From NCBI GenBank assembly GCA_009602735.1, contig WELA01003352.1, positions 301,269-360,673 of the forward strand: 59,405 bases of DNA, read 5' to 3'. A program made the position numbers and the translations under genes. The DNA is from Mesotaenium endlicherianum (Eukaryota > Streptophyta > Zygnematophyceae > Zygnematales > Mesotaeniaceae). Positions 33,887-44,221 of the stretch are shown one piece after another. The number at the start of each line of letters is the position of its first letter. Positions within the stretch are counted from its first letter, which is position 1. The notes below the pieces were generated by a model, which did not search any database, was not told the DNA's origin, and saw only the letters and a program-made list of their open reading frames with translations.

Positions 33887-35688
33887 ATGAGACGACGAAA
33901 GGGCCACCATGGCAACGCACAGCCAGGCGTTCCACAGAGGAGCCGCGCACTTAAGGGCACAGGCATTGCAGACATTCCCGACGACATTCTGGGGCGCATC
34001 CTGCAGAGAGCCTTGCAAGAGATGCGAGGTTTCAGTTTCGATTCAAGGTTTGTCAGCGGCTGCAGAAGGGTGTGCCATAAGTGGAACCGGGTCATCCGCT
34101 CCTGCTGCTACGAGCGGATCAGCCTCCCCGACGACCCGGAGAGGGACGTGGGGGCTGCCCTGGCCGAGCTGCGGAAGTATGGCAATGCGACGCATGTCAG
34201 CTTCTGGAACAAGATGGAGGGGGAGGAGGGGGTGCCAGGTGTCAGCTCCGAGCTCCTGAGGGCGCTGGCCGACGGGTCCCCCTCCGTCACCTCGTTTGAC
34301 GTGACACTGTATCAAGGGCAGGCGGCTCTCCCGGACCTCGCGCCCTTCCTCTCCCACAGGACCTCTCTCCAGGAGCTCCGACTCAAGGTCCGGGACTACC
34401 CGCGGTACGAGCGCTGCTCCGTGGAGTACAAGACGCGGCTGGGCAACACCTGGCAGCGGTACTACGCCTCGCTGGCGGGCCTCGACTTTCAAGGCCTCGT
34501 GCACCTGAGGAAGCTCTCGCTCGACTTCAGGGGGCTCTTCTTCCCATTAGAGGAAGATATCGCTTGGAGCCGCTGCCCCCCCCCCAGCCTGCCCGTGAGC
34601 GCGACGCTCGCGCAGCTCCCTGGGCTGGCTGCCCTCCACCTGGAGCTTCCCCCGCAGGCCCAGGCGATGCTGCTGCCCCTGTGGCTGGGGGAGCTGCAGC
34701 CCTTCGCCAGCCTGCTGACAATCTTCTACCCCTGCCGGCGTCCCTGGCAGCCATGCGCACCCTGCGGGAGCTCGACTTCCGGATTGGCTTGTCAGAGCCC
34801 ATGGGCGCCCGCGAGGTGGCACCCCTCGCGGGGCTGCACTCGTTGACCTCCCTCTCAGTGTACGGGAGCTTCCAGGAGTCCGAGGCTGCCAGGCGCAGCG
34901 TCGCGGCGGCCGTGTTCCACCCACGCCTGAGGAAGCTGCGGTTCACGGTCGCCGCGCTCCCCCCGCTGAGCGCGCCCATGCCTCTCCTGGAGGACCTGAC
35001 GGTCCGAGTGGGCCACTCCAAGGCGCCCCTGCAGCGCGACCTGTTTTCGTTCATGCCCGCGCTCCGCTCCCTGGCAGTGGTGCTCCCAGACAACGCCGAG
35101 TGGCCCGAGATGGGCGCCTACCTCACGGGGCTCACGTCTCTCAGCATCGATCACATGTGGAATAGAGAGAGGGGCTTCTGCGACGTGAGGTGCTTGAGTG
35201 CCCTCGCAAGGCTCGAGATTGGCAACTGCCAGCTGCTGGAGTGCACGGCGGGGGTGTTTGGCCTCGGCCCCTCGACAGCTGTCACGCTGAACTGCTACTG
35301 CCAGGGGCTCCCCCCGCGCTGCTACGAGAAGTATGCAGATTACATGTGGGCACAACGCAACTGCTCTGGGGAGTGGATGGCTCGTGGCATAGCCAGGCAG
35401 CTCTTCTGCGACACGCGCGTCAGACCGCAGCCAGCGGACGGCTGTGTGCCGGGCCTGCATAGTGGGGGTCCCGCCGGGGAGCAAGATTTCTGCGTTGCCT
35501 GGGACTCTCGCAAGAATGGAGTGATCTGCGAAACTCTTGAGACAAATTTAGAAAGCGGAGTGAGAACGTTCACGCGCGTGTGGCAGCAGGAGGGCGGAGC
35601 GTGGGCGCCACCTGCCCCTGGCAGACGTGGGCCCATTCCTGTAGGAAGGAGGGGAGTGTCCTGCTCAAGCAAGGCGTTTGTTTTTTGA
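33887..35688 (+). pseudogene. F-box/LRR family member 4 with one internal frameshift
   Basis: Starts ATGAGACGACGAAAG. The F-box is IADIPDDILGRILQRAL then CRRVCHKWNRVI. The first frame follows the family through LPVSATLAQLPGLAALHLEL to LQPFASLLTIF. Near 34721-34735 homology jumps to the +1 frame (LPASLAAMRTLRELDFRI), which runs through LRKLRFTVAALPPLSAP, FSFMPALRSLAVVL, RGFCDV, LEIGNCQLLECTAGVFGLG, VTLNCYC and IARQLFCDTR, then an extra tail of about 90 residues to the stop at 35688. No GT-AG pair spans the break, and about 7-10 family residues are missing there, so a small deletion is likelier than an intron. A sequencing error cannot be excluded, because the rest is well preserved and GC-rich like member 1. 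If translated as is, the product would end at 34846 with F-box and partial LRR only. Confidence 0.75.
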
Positions 35689-37079
35689 GCTACCGTGCTA
35701 GCTTCTTGGCAGAAGTTCTATCTTGTAGCATTTGTTGTAATCTAGGCAATTTATTGCCTCTTTGTCGGGGACAGGCGCACCCGCGCAGTGTGAACGCTGC
35801 ATGTCGTCCGTGGCGTTACTGTACTTCAAGGGCAGCAATGGCTTCTGAAGAGACACAATGAGAGCTCAACGACAGAAGCTGCCTGATTGGTTCTCAGATC
35901 TGCTCTCTGGACTCTGTCAACCAAAATAAAGACCCAGGCTGCTTTCATCCCAGCCAGCCCTTGCTCAAATTCTTCTATGTTTCACCCGTGGTCGACCTTT
36001 GCATTTCTGCTCAGTTTTCCTAATTTTCCATTTTACGTACTGAAAATCTCTTTGACTCTTGAAGTTCCATAGCACCGTTCCCTGAAGCACGGGCAATCTG
36101 AATAGTGGAATGTATATCATCAGTCAGATCTTTTAAAAAAAAAAAGCTCGTATCTGCCACGTGATGAAGCAGACTTGAGCTGCTAGTGGAACCCATGGTG
36201 GACCAGGGAGGAGCCCGCAAGTCGTTGGAGCACCTTGCATTTGCTAAGCTCTATGTTACCATCAACAGCCTGCGTGAAGTGTATATGTACGCGTTGGTCC
36301 TTTATCACATATATATTAGAGCTGACAAGTAATAATGCATATCCCACAATGGGGATTCAAGGTCGAATGGAGACTGAGGTACGCTGTGGCATGAATCCAC
36401 CTCTCTTGCTAAGGCTTTGCTTGTTACTCGCGCTCTGTGACACTGCAATGGCTTGTCCTCCCAAAGTCACAAGGCCATGTAGCTGGCAAACCCCAGCTCG
36501 TCCTTCTGCCCAAGCGATTGCAAATGTGGAAGGAGATGATACCGAGTCCCGACTATGTTACGCTTCATCTGCAGCGTTGTCTCGACAGAAAGCCAGGGCT
36601 GGCCGTGTATGAACTTCACTCATAATTGGCTGCCAAATATATTAATATATATGCAAGCCCAGTTGCCACGTAGTCCTTTGTGTACGTCTGGCTGCTTTCA
36701 GTCACAATCACAATAAAAGGACAACACCTACTGCTTACAACCATATTGGCCATAAGAATCTGCACCAGTGTCCACATGCAAATTGATTCACAATTGAACC
36801 TGTGCAAAGTAGTGTGATGATTGACATCAACAAGTTAACACGGAACACCATACACACGAACTACTATCACAAAAATTGTGACTAGCTTTTACCTCGATTC
36901 TCTCTAAAGAGGGCCTGCCAAGGCGACCTGAGGGCTTCCTTTTTAGCCCTTGAGGGCAGCAAACACCCACAGTGTATTCCTCTACTCAGCATGGGGTCTC
37001 CTCTTTGCAGCAAACACCCACGACATAACTCCCTTAAGTAATCAACAACTTCCTCATTCTCAGGATCCAAAGTTCATCT
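35689..37079. other. Spacer between member 4 and the DUF3431-like gene
   Basis: No gene seen. AATAAA at 35923, about 235 bp after the stop of member 4, could serve as a polyadenylation signal. The region from 36600 to 37079 lies beyond the stop of the minus-strand DUF3431-like gene and should hold its 3' UTR. Confidence 0.4.
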
Positions 37080-38371
37080 TCAGGGCCGCCTCCTCCCCAT
37101 GTACCGGCAATTCCTCCAGTACATAATCAGCGGCGCCTCCTCCGCGCACGGGCTGGGAGCCCCGCACTCGTGCTCGTGGAGGAACTGCGAGCACCACCGG
37201 GTCTGGTTCCAGGGGGGCGACACCATGGGCTCCTTCCCGACGAGGTGGTGGAACAGCCCCTCGAGCGCAAACCCCGTGGTCAGCCGGTCGATTGCCGCCC
37301 GGTCGCCCCTCAGCCGCCCGTTCTGCTCAGGAACCTCCGCGGCCGAGGCCCTGGCCCTGCGCACCAATGAGAGGCCGCCGTCGTGCGCGCGTGAGTCACA
37401 ACTGAGCGGGGGTGCTTGCAGCTTTTAAGCTGAACAGCACGCATGAGAGCGAGAGGGGAAGCAAAGTGCGTGCGACAGTGCGCGCCGGTGTGCGAAGGTT
37501 CTCGTTGTGCAGAAATAGACAAAAAATACCAGCCATGGAAGGAAGGGGCAGGCTGAAGGTGTGGGGGGCATTTGAAGGAAAGGAGGTGCCGAAGGATGAG
37601 AGGGGGGAGAGGGCTTTGTAAGCTCACATGGACAAATCGGCAATCTCGCCCCGCTCATCCCACTCCACGCTGGCTGCATGGCACAGGCCCCTGCAGGCCC
37701 CAACAGAGGCGTTCGGAAGAAACAATACTGGTGCATGTCAATATGATTATATAAATGACATAGAGACACAATTGCTACATTTATATTATATTCATATATA
37801 CATACATTTATGAAAACATAGGTCCAAATATGTACATCGATAAGTACATATATACTCCTGTACATAAGGGTACACAAGAAGAAGCACCAGAGCAATCGTG
37901 TCAAAATGTTGCCTCGTGATAATGAACAGATTAAAGTGGGATGGACAAGCATGCCAAGAAGTCCTTCGAGCCCGTGCCCGCCGACATATTACAACCATAC
38001 CCATATCCCACCACTGCAACTGCTACTGCTAGTACCATCGCCAATGCCCAATGCCATACCACTGCTGCTACCACCATGCCCTCGGAGCAAGAGCAGAACG
38101 GTGGTGCAGTGCCCACTGCCTACCCACTGCAAGCCTCCCACTCTTCATCTGCGACATGCACAAACCTCCCCATGCGCCCCTGCTGTTGGTCAATTCCCAC
38201 ACAAGGGTGCTGAGCACAGCAGGGCTATCCAGAGCGCTTTCACTTTTGGGAAAAGGACGTGTAAAAGTGTGCCGGATTGAGCAAAAGAGGTTAAGAATAG
38301 GCTGGGGCCAGGATGGGGGCCGGGCCCGAGGGCAAGTCCAGGGAGGTGCTATGCGTGTGTGTGTGTGCGTG

Positions 38372-38411
<40 letters not shown>

Positions 38412-38437
38412 TGTGTGCCCGCGCGCGCGCACGTGTG

Positions 38438-38472
<35 letters not shown>

Positions 38473-41400
38473 CTGTGCCCCCGCGCGCCCGTGTGTGCGT
38501 GTGTATGTTTGTGTGGGTGGGTGGGTGGGTGCATACGTTTTTTGCAATAAAAACAGTTACGATCTACCTAAAGATGCGTGTTCCCGTGTGTGTGCTTGAG
38601 GAAAGGCTGCATGGAAAAGGTGTGGATGTAGAGAACAGCAGTCAAGAACTAGGCAAGACCCACACAAGGGCGCCTTTCAAGAAAGCAATGAATATGTGCT
38701 CCCAGCCCCCTAGAAAGCCAGCAAATACAACACGGAGGCACGAGCGCCTTGCTGCCTGCACGCACGCGCGCGCAAGTGAATGCACGCACAAATGCATGCA
38801 CGCGGACAGACAGAAACTCACTGGTGCTGCACAACAAGGCTGTGCGCTCGCTTGTACTGCTGCCGAGTATTCTTTTGGATGAGCTCGCGGGACACCACGT
38901 ACTGCTGGCACCCGTAGGCTGCACACACGCAGACACACACGCACACATAAACACACACACGCAGACGCACATACGCACGCACGCATGCACGATGCACACG
39001 GATGACGCAGACGCATGGCGCACGCGATACAACACCTCAGTCAGCACAGTCTTACAATGGCAAGCACGCACGCACGCACGCACGATGCGCGCCGGTCAAA
39101 TCTCAGTCAGCTCGTTGTACACACGCAGCGGCAAGAGGCTGCCAGGTGTCACCACGACCACGGCCCGTAGCCCCACCTTCGGCTCTCAAGCCCCCTCCCT
39201 ACTGCGTAGATGCGTTTGAATTTTGCGCGCGTGCACCGCTAAGTCTCAGCAGAGGCTGTGAAGACAAGGGCTCGACTCTTCAGAGGGGCGCTACATACAA
39301 GCAGTGCTGTGGCAGGTCTGTCTGAGTCCCGCTGGGGTAAAGAGGGAGAGGGGACCAACTCCTGACTAAGTACTAGACTAAGTAATAGACAGGAACGCAA
39401 GAACGGTAGTAACGAGTTCAGAATAGATTTAGGGTTTAGGGTCAGTAAGGTTTCGGAGTTCGGGTCTAGTGTTAAAAATGAGTGGTGATTATGACTATTG
39501 TATTTAAGACTTCTTATTGTAACTGTTGTGACTAATTCTGACGAATGTGGTTCGGCTCAAAGAAGGAGGCCCCCTAGCCTACGGTGCACTCGCCAAGGTG
39601 AGGCTTCGACCTCCAGCCCAAAAACTTCTTGCCCCTCCAGGCGGTTCTAGCTCTCGCTCACTTATGTATGTGTATACACATGCACACACCAACATATTGG
39701 GCAGCCCGGACAGCAGCAGCACCAGCAGCAAGGGAGGAGGAGAAGGCTTGCTCACAACTGCCCGACACCTGTCAGCAACCTATGCGTACACGATACAGGC
39801 GGCGGGTGATGACTCCCTTGCGCACCTGCACTGCCCAAAAATAAAGGAAAGTGTATTCCACCTTACCCTGATCTGAGCTCAGAAGCGAAAAGAAAGGAGA
39901 AGGATATTCTGAGTCCATTCATGGTGCTTGAACCTAGAAGCTAATACCCTGAAGCTGCAAACCCGAGACCTTATTGAGCCCCTGGGAAGGGGGGGGGNNN
40001 NNNNNNNNNNNNNNNNNNNNNNNNNNNNNNNNNNNNNNNNNNNNNNNNNNNNNNGGGGGGGGAGGGGATGGACCCAGGCGGGTGTGCTCACTCTGAATGC
40101 GCAGGGAGGGGTCAACTCTTGTCTCAAATGCCCGCCCCAGGTTGCGCCAGCACGACCGCACAGCCTGCTTCGCCAGGCGCCTCTTGTCGGGAGCCCAATA
40201 AGCGTCGAAATGCGCGCTGTCCCTGTTCATGAATATCCTGCAAACACCCGGGCACTCAAGCACAACTGGGTGAGCCGGGGGGGCACTTGCTCGCCCTCAA
40301 CAGTGCTGTTCTGTTAGCGGCTGCCAGTGGCTGCCAGTGGCTGCTTAGGTTTCAATATTCCCCACCCCCCTCCCTCTCCCGGGGAGGAGAGGGGGGGCCC
40401 TCGCCCTGCAGTCGCTTGACAGCTGGCGGGCTGGTCAGGCGGCACGGGTGCCTGGAGCCCTCACAGGGACAAGGGGGGCGACAGAAAAGTTGGCATGCAA
40501 GCGAGCGCGTGCGCGCGTGCACGAGCGAGCGGGCGAGCAACAGAGCACTGCATGCTCAAGTGTGGAGGTGTTGGCAACTTGGCAGCCCTCGGGCAGCCCT
40601 CGGGCTCAAGCCACAGGCCCGTGGATTCGTGAGGTGAAGTCAGTCCAGCATGCATGTCAGGCAGGCCTCTCAAAGAATCGGAGGCGGCCTCGGCTGCAGC
40701 AACTCCTGCTTCTCCCACCACCTTCAGGAGTGACCGATGCACGCCAAGTGGCTGCTGCATCCGTCCGACACGTGGAGAGTGCGATCTGTGCACAGGCAGC
40801 CCTGGACCCCGTGAGCTTCTCACGCACGTGGACTCGCTCCCACGCCAAAAACCGCTCCGCTTCAAAACTGCAGAGCAAAAATGCGAAGAATGCATCTACT
40901 GCTGCACACAATGAGGAGCGCACGCTTCTGGGACACCGGACAACTTTTCACACACGGGTGCGAGGGGTATCACACACAGAGGTGCGAGGGGTGGGGGGNG
41001 CGGGATGAGGGGGAGAGGAAGGGACCTGGGAGGGGACGCATGAGCTGAGCTGCTCACCGGCTGAGGGGCGCAAACGAGGCCGAGGGCTTCAGGCACCTCA
41101 GCCAGTCCTCCCAGGGGGGCAGGCAGTCCCTCGGCCGCGCCTGTATGAACGCGACCCGCTCCGGCAGGTTGTCGTAGAACTCGAGGATGAAGCAGAGGTA
41201 CACCCCCCCCTCAAAGGCCGCGTTGGGGCAGAAGCGGGCTCCCAGGGGGTCAGTTCTCTGGTACAGGAACAGGGGCCACCTGTGCGCCCAGTGGGGGAAG
41301 GACTCGTTGAACTCCCGGTAGCTCGCCACCACCAGCACAGGGGGCCCCCCCCGGGGCCACTGGAGGCGCCGGTAGGAGCTCGCCACCTGGAAGTCCACGG

Positions 41401-42268
41401 GGGGCGCGCCAGGTGGCTGCGGCAGGTTGATGCGCATCACGTTCTCCCAAGCGAGCTCCTCCGCTGTTGGGCCATGTGTTGTTGGGCCGTCAGGAGACGT
41501 GCCGTCAGGTGGAGAGTGGTCCCCACGCCCATCGCGAGTCCACTGTGACCTGGACGAGTTGCTAGCTGTCGCGCTCTCCTCCCCCTGGGCCTGGCGGGTG
41601 CTGCTGCTCCCCTCCCCTGCTCCCTGTTCCAACTTGCCCTCGCTGGCCCCCTCCACCGCCCCACCAGCAGGTAAGGTTTCGCCCGCAAGCCCTGCAGTGA
41701 ATTGGTTGTTCGCGTGCTGACTTCCGTTCTGAGCTGCACCCTCCTGGCCTCCTTCTGCTTCTTCTTCTACTTCTTTTCCTTCTTGAGCGGGCTGCTCCAG
41801 CTCACGAGGAAGAGCTTGCTCTACAAGTACATTCAAAGCACCTGCTGATTCTTGCTCAGCCTCCACGGAGTCTCTCGCAGCTGCGTCTCGTGAATCTTCT
41901 GCATCATCTTGCTGTATGCCTGTCTTGAAGCTCCCTGGCAATGCAGAAGGCTCAGTAGCTTGTGACTCGTTCACCAACAGAGCAGCAGGAACTTTGGTAG
42001 GGATTAGTTCCTGCACCTCCTCCACCTCGGAAGCAGCATAAAGGCCAGGAGAAGGGAGGGAAGGCAGGTCTAGGATAACCCCCGGTTTTGTAGGCTGCCC
42101 TCGTAGGGTACCAAGAACGGTTAAGAGAAGGACCACAGCACAGAGAGCTGCCAGTAAGCTAGCTACAAGTATTCTCTGAAGGTATGGCTTTTGATCTCCT
42201 GCTGCTTCTGGTACCATTCTTCTACATCCTCTCAGTTCGACAGCAATTAATATGCTGCAGAATGACAT
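37080..42268 (-). CDS. Membrane-anchored DUF3431-like protein, five exons
   Basis: Exons on the minus strand are 42268-41058, 40237-40092, 39184-39125, 38918-38822 and 37356-37080. Phases agree at all four junctions (2, 1, 1, 2), giving about 596 residues. Start [12 protein letters not shown] is the first ATG in frame; MVPEAAGDQ at 42217 is an alternative. Order of parts: short N-terminus; one membrane helix at about residues 31-54 ([20 protein letters not shown]); an acidic Glu/Gln/Ser-rich stem of about 240 residues; then a globular domain with [33 protein letters not shown] and [14 protein letters not shown]. The domain continues across the small exons with [12 protein letters not shown] and ends in [10 protein letters not shown]. 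These blocks match DUF3431, a domain of unknown activity often found on glycosyltransferase-like single-pass proteins. A type II Golgi topology is inferred. Exon 3 is the least certain. Confidence 0.72.
38353..38530 (+). repeat. Long interrupted (GT)n microsatellite in an intron
   Basis: GT dinucleotides with GC-rich interruptions and a terminal GTGG run. It lies in intron 4 of the minus-strand DUF3431-like gene, where the transcript reads (AC)n. Confidence 0.95.
38922..39085 (+). repeat. AC/ACGC-rich simple sequence in an intron
   Basis: ACACAC and CACGCACG runs. On the minus strand they give a TG-rich tract directly before the acceptor of exon 4 of the DUF3431-like gene (CTGCGTGTGTGCAG). 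Confidence 0.85.
39425..39442 (+). repeat. Interstitial plant-type telomere motif
   Basis: GATTTAGGGTTTAGGGTC: two complete TTTAGGG units, inside intron 2 of the minus-strand DUF3431-like gene. Confidence 0.75.
39998..40054. other. Assembly gap of 57 N
   Basis: Flanked on both sides by runs of G. It lies in intron 2 of the DUF3431-like gene, so no coding sequence is lost. A further single N is at 40999, in intron 1. Confidence 0.99.
40319..40345 (+). repeat. 10-bp tandem repeat
   Basis: GGCTGCCAGT twice in register plus a third partial GGCTGC. Confidence 0.8.
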
Positions 42269-42866
42269 GCACGGTAGCCAGAATTCTTCAGAACCCTTAT
42301 ACAATACTTACTTTTATTATCCAATGATTCTCACCACCAGAAGGCTAGACAGATAACAAAATTTCCGACGGTCACTATTCAATTATCCGGTGCCAAGCCG
42401 AAAGTATAAGTTAAGCCGTCTAAGCAGGTGCTCATTTAAATAACCTCATAGCGTAGCGCACCTCACAGCGCATCCTGACGCCTTGGACTGCAGTTCAATG
42501 CTCCGACTCTAGCTCACACCAGTGCTGTAGAGTCTAGACGCTAAAAACTCCATGACATGGTGCCGTGGCAAGAAGTGGCCCAATAAATTCTTTCAGAAAC
42601 ATGCTATCTCAAACATGCGTCTTAGAAGCTCGATGGGGATACTCATCAGAAACTGGAATGCGTTCTTGATTGGGCGCCAGCAGGTGCCAGAAATTTACCA
42701 TGGCTTCTACTTCTTTATATATCCCAGCTTGAGTTTGACACTTGGCCTAGCAGCAACATCGCCTAAGTGGTTTGCTGCCGCTTTTGACTCCATCGCAGCC
42801 GTCAATTTTCCTCCACAGACAATCACACGTACAGGCACTACATCGCGGTCCATGGAAGGCCAATCC

Positions 42867-43005
42867 TGGCTGACTCGGCACTCTGGTTCTCACAGACCAC
42901 CTCAGGTCAGCCTCAGGTAATCTCAGGTCATGTCTTTGACCTGCTTCGACCCACTTCGACCTGCTACGTCCCACTTCGACCAACTTCGACCCACTTCGGC
43001 TTATC
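42867..43005 (-). repeat. Decamer-phased repeat array, copy 2 (inverted)
   Basis: Ten consecutive 10-bp blocks occupy 42901-43000 without any indel: three CTCAGGT-type units, then CTGCTTCGAC, CCACTTCGAC, CTGCTACGTC, CCACTTCGAC, CAACTTCGAC, CCACTTCGGC. On the minus strand the order is GTCGAAGTGG units, then CCTGAGG units, then TGCCGAGTCA. This is the same order as copy 1 at 9981-10215. Confidence 0.7.
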
Positions 43006-44221
43006 GTCAATTATTTTCTGTATGTTGTTGACTTTTTGTGAGCTACGTTCGTTCATCAGTGAGTAGGGCACTGAGGGCAGGTTAACATAGTCAACCTCGA
43101 TTCTTCCGCCATCATGTATTATGCACCATGATGAAGCAGTGATGAAGCCATGATGCATCATGAAGTGTTGTCAGAAAGAATTAAGCGTGAAGAAGCCGTG
43201 AGCAAGGCGTGATTTCTGTGCTTCCCGAGCATGGTGCATGATTGTGGAGAGTCGAGACGGGAGTTGGTGCATACCGCATGATGAGACAGGTTGAGAAATT
43301 AACATGTGACGACAGGAACCACAAGATGTCTTTGAACCCCTCGTAAAAGTTTCCCAATGGCCACCCATTAGTCACTAACACATCGAGCTAGCCAGCTTCT
43401 TTTGATGATATTATCCGGTGCTTTACTTGTAATTTGTATGGTGCCGTTCTCGTCATGTGTTCCAAATAAAGAGTTACATTTACCTTCACGATCGTTATTT
43501 GTGGTCCTCACGCCCCTTGCATGTGTAGGTCCTTGCATTTTCAGTTTCTGAGGTCGTGGCGACGGTTTTTTGTGTGCTCTAGCTTGGACAGTGTAATAGA
43601 AAATGATCCAGCTATCGCTTGTCGGCCCTCACTGCTCATGCATTTCAGTCCAATGTCGTGCTGATTTTAAGATACCTTAACATGTACCCAAGTTATCTTG
43701 TTCTGCAATGGCCAAAGCATACACATGAGTTACCGGCATTCTGTCAAGTTTGCAACTTGATCGAGTTTGAAGCTGTTTGTGTGTATTCCGTGTACTGCAC
43801 TCCTATCGTTCTGCGAGCTGACATGGCCAAGCCTGGCCTGAAGAGGGTACTGACTTATGACAGCTACTTCTAATTGATATGATAAAGGCAAGTAATGAGC
43901 TTGTGAGGGTGCTTAGGTTTAATATCTCTCAGGACAAAGTAACCGACTTTGTGAGAGGCAGCCCCCTGCTCAACATACAGGAGTGAAGTTAAATTAAATC
44001 TAAGTCGTGGGTCTACAATGTGCCACGTAGCGAACTAGCTGTTTAGTCACAAAGTTCCCACCTAGTGTAGATTCATTCGTGAACCAAGCGAGGAGGTAGT
44101 GATTCACATTGGCAGCAATCAGTAACAGTGCAACAAGGGTCCAGCGTTTGTGCACAAAGCGCCAGGTGGCAGCAGCAGTACACATGAAGAGGACCCATGG
44201 CAGGGCCGTTAGGGCACGGAA
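43006..44221. other. Spacer before F-box/LRR member 5
   Basis: No gene seen. CATGATGAAGC/GATGCATCATG short repeats lie at 43123-43165. GCGCCAGGTGGCAGCAGC at 44159 is identical to a segment inside the coding leader of member 1 (11066). An in-frame TAG at 44210-44212 precedes the ATG of member 5, so this leader-like DNA is not translated with it. Confidence 0.5.

Noticed and set aside
38349..38550. Cys/Val- or His/Thr-repeat proteins on both strands
   Set aside because: Translations of a (GT)n microsatellite.
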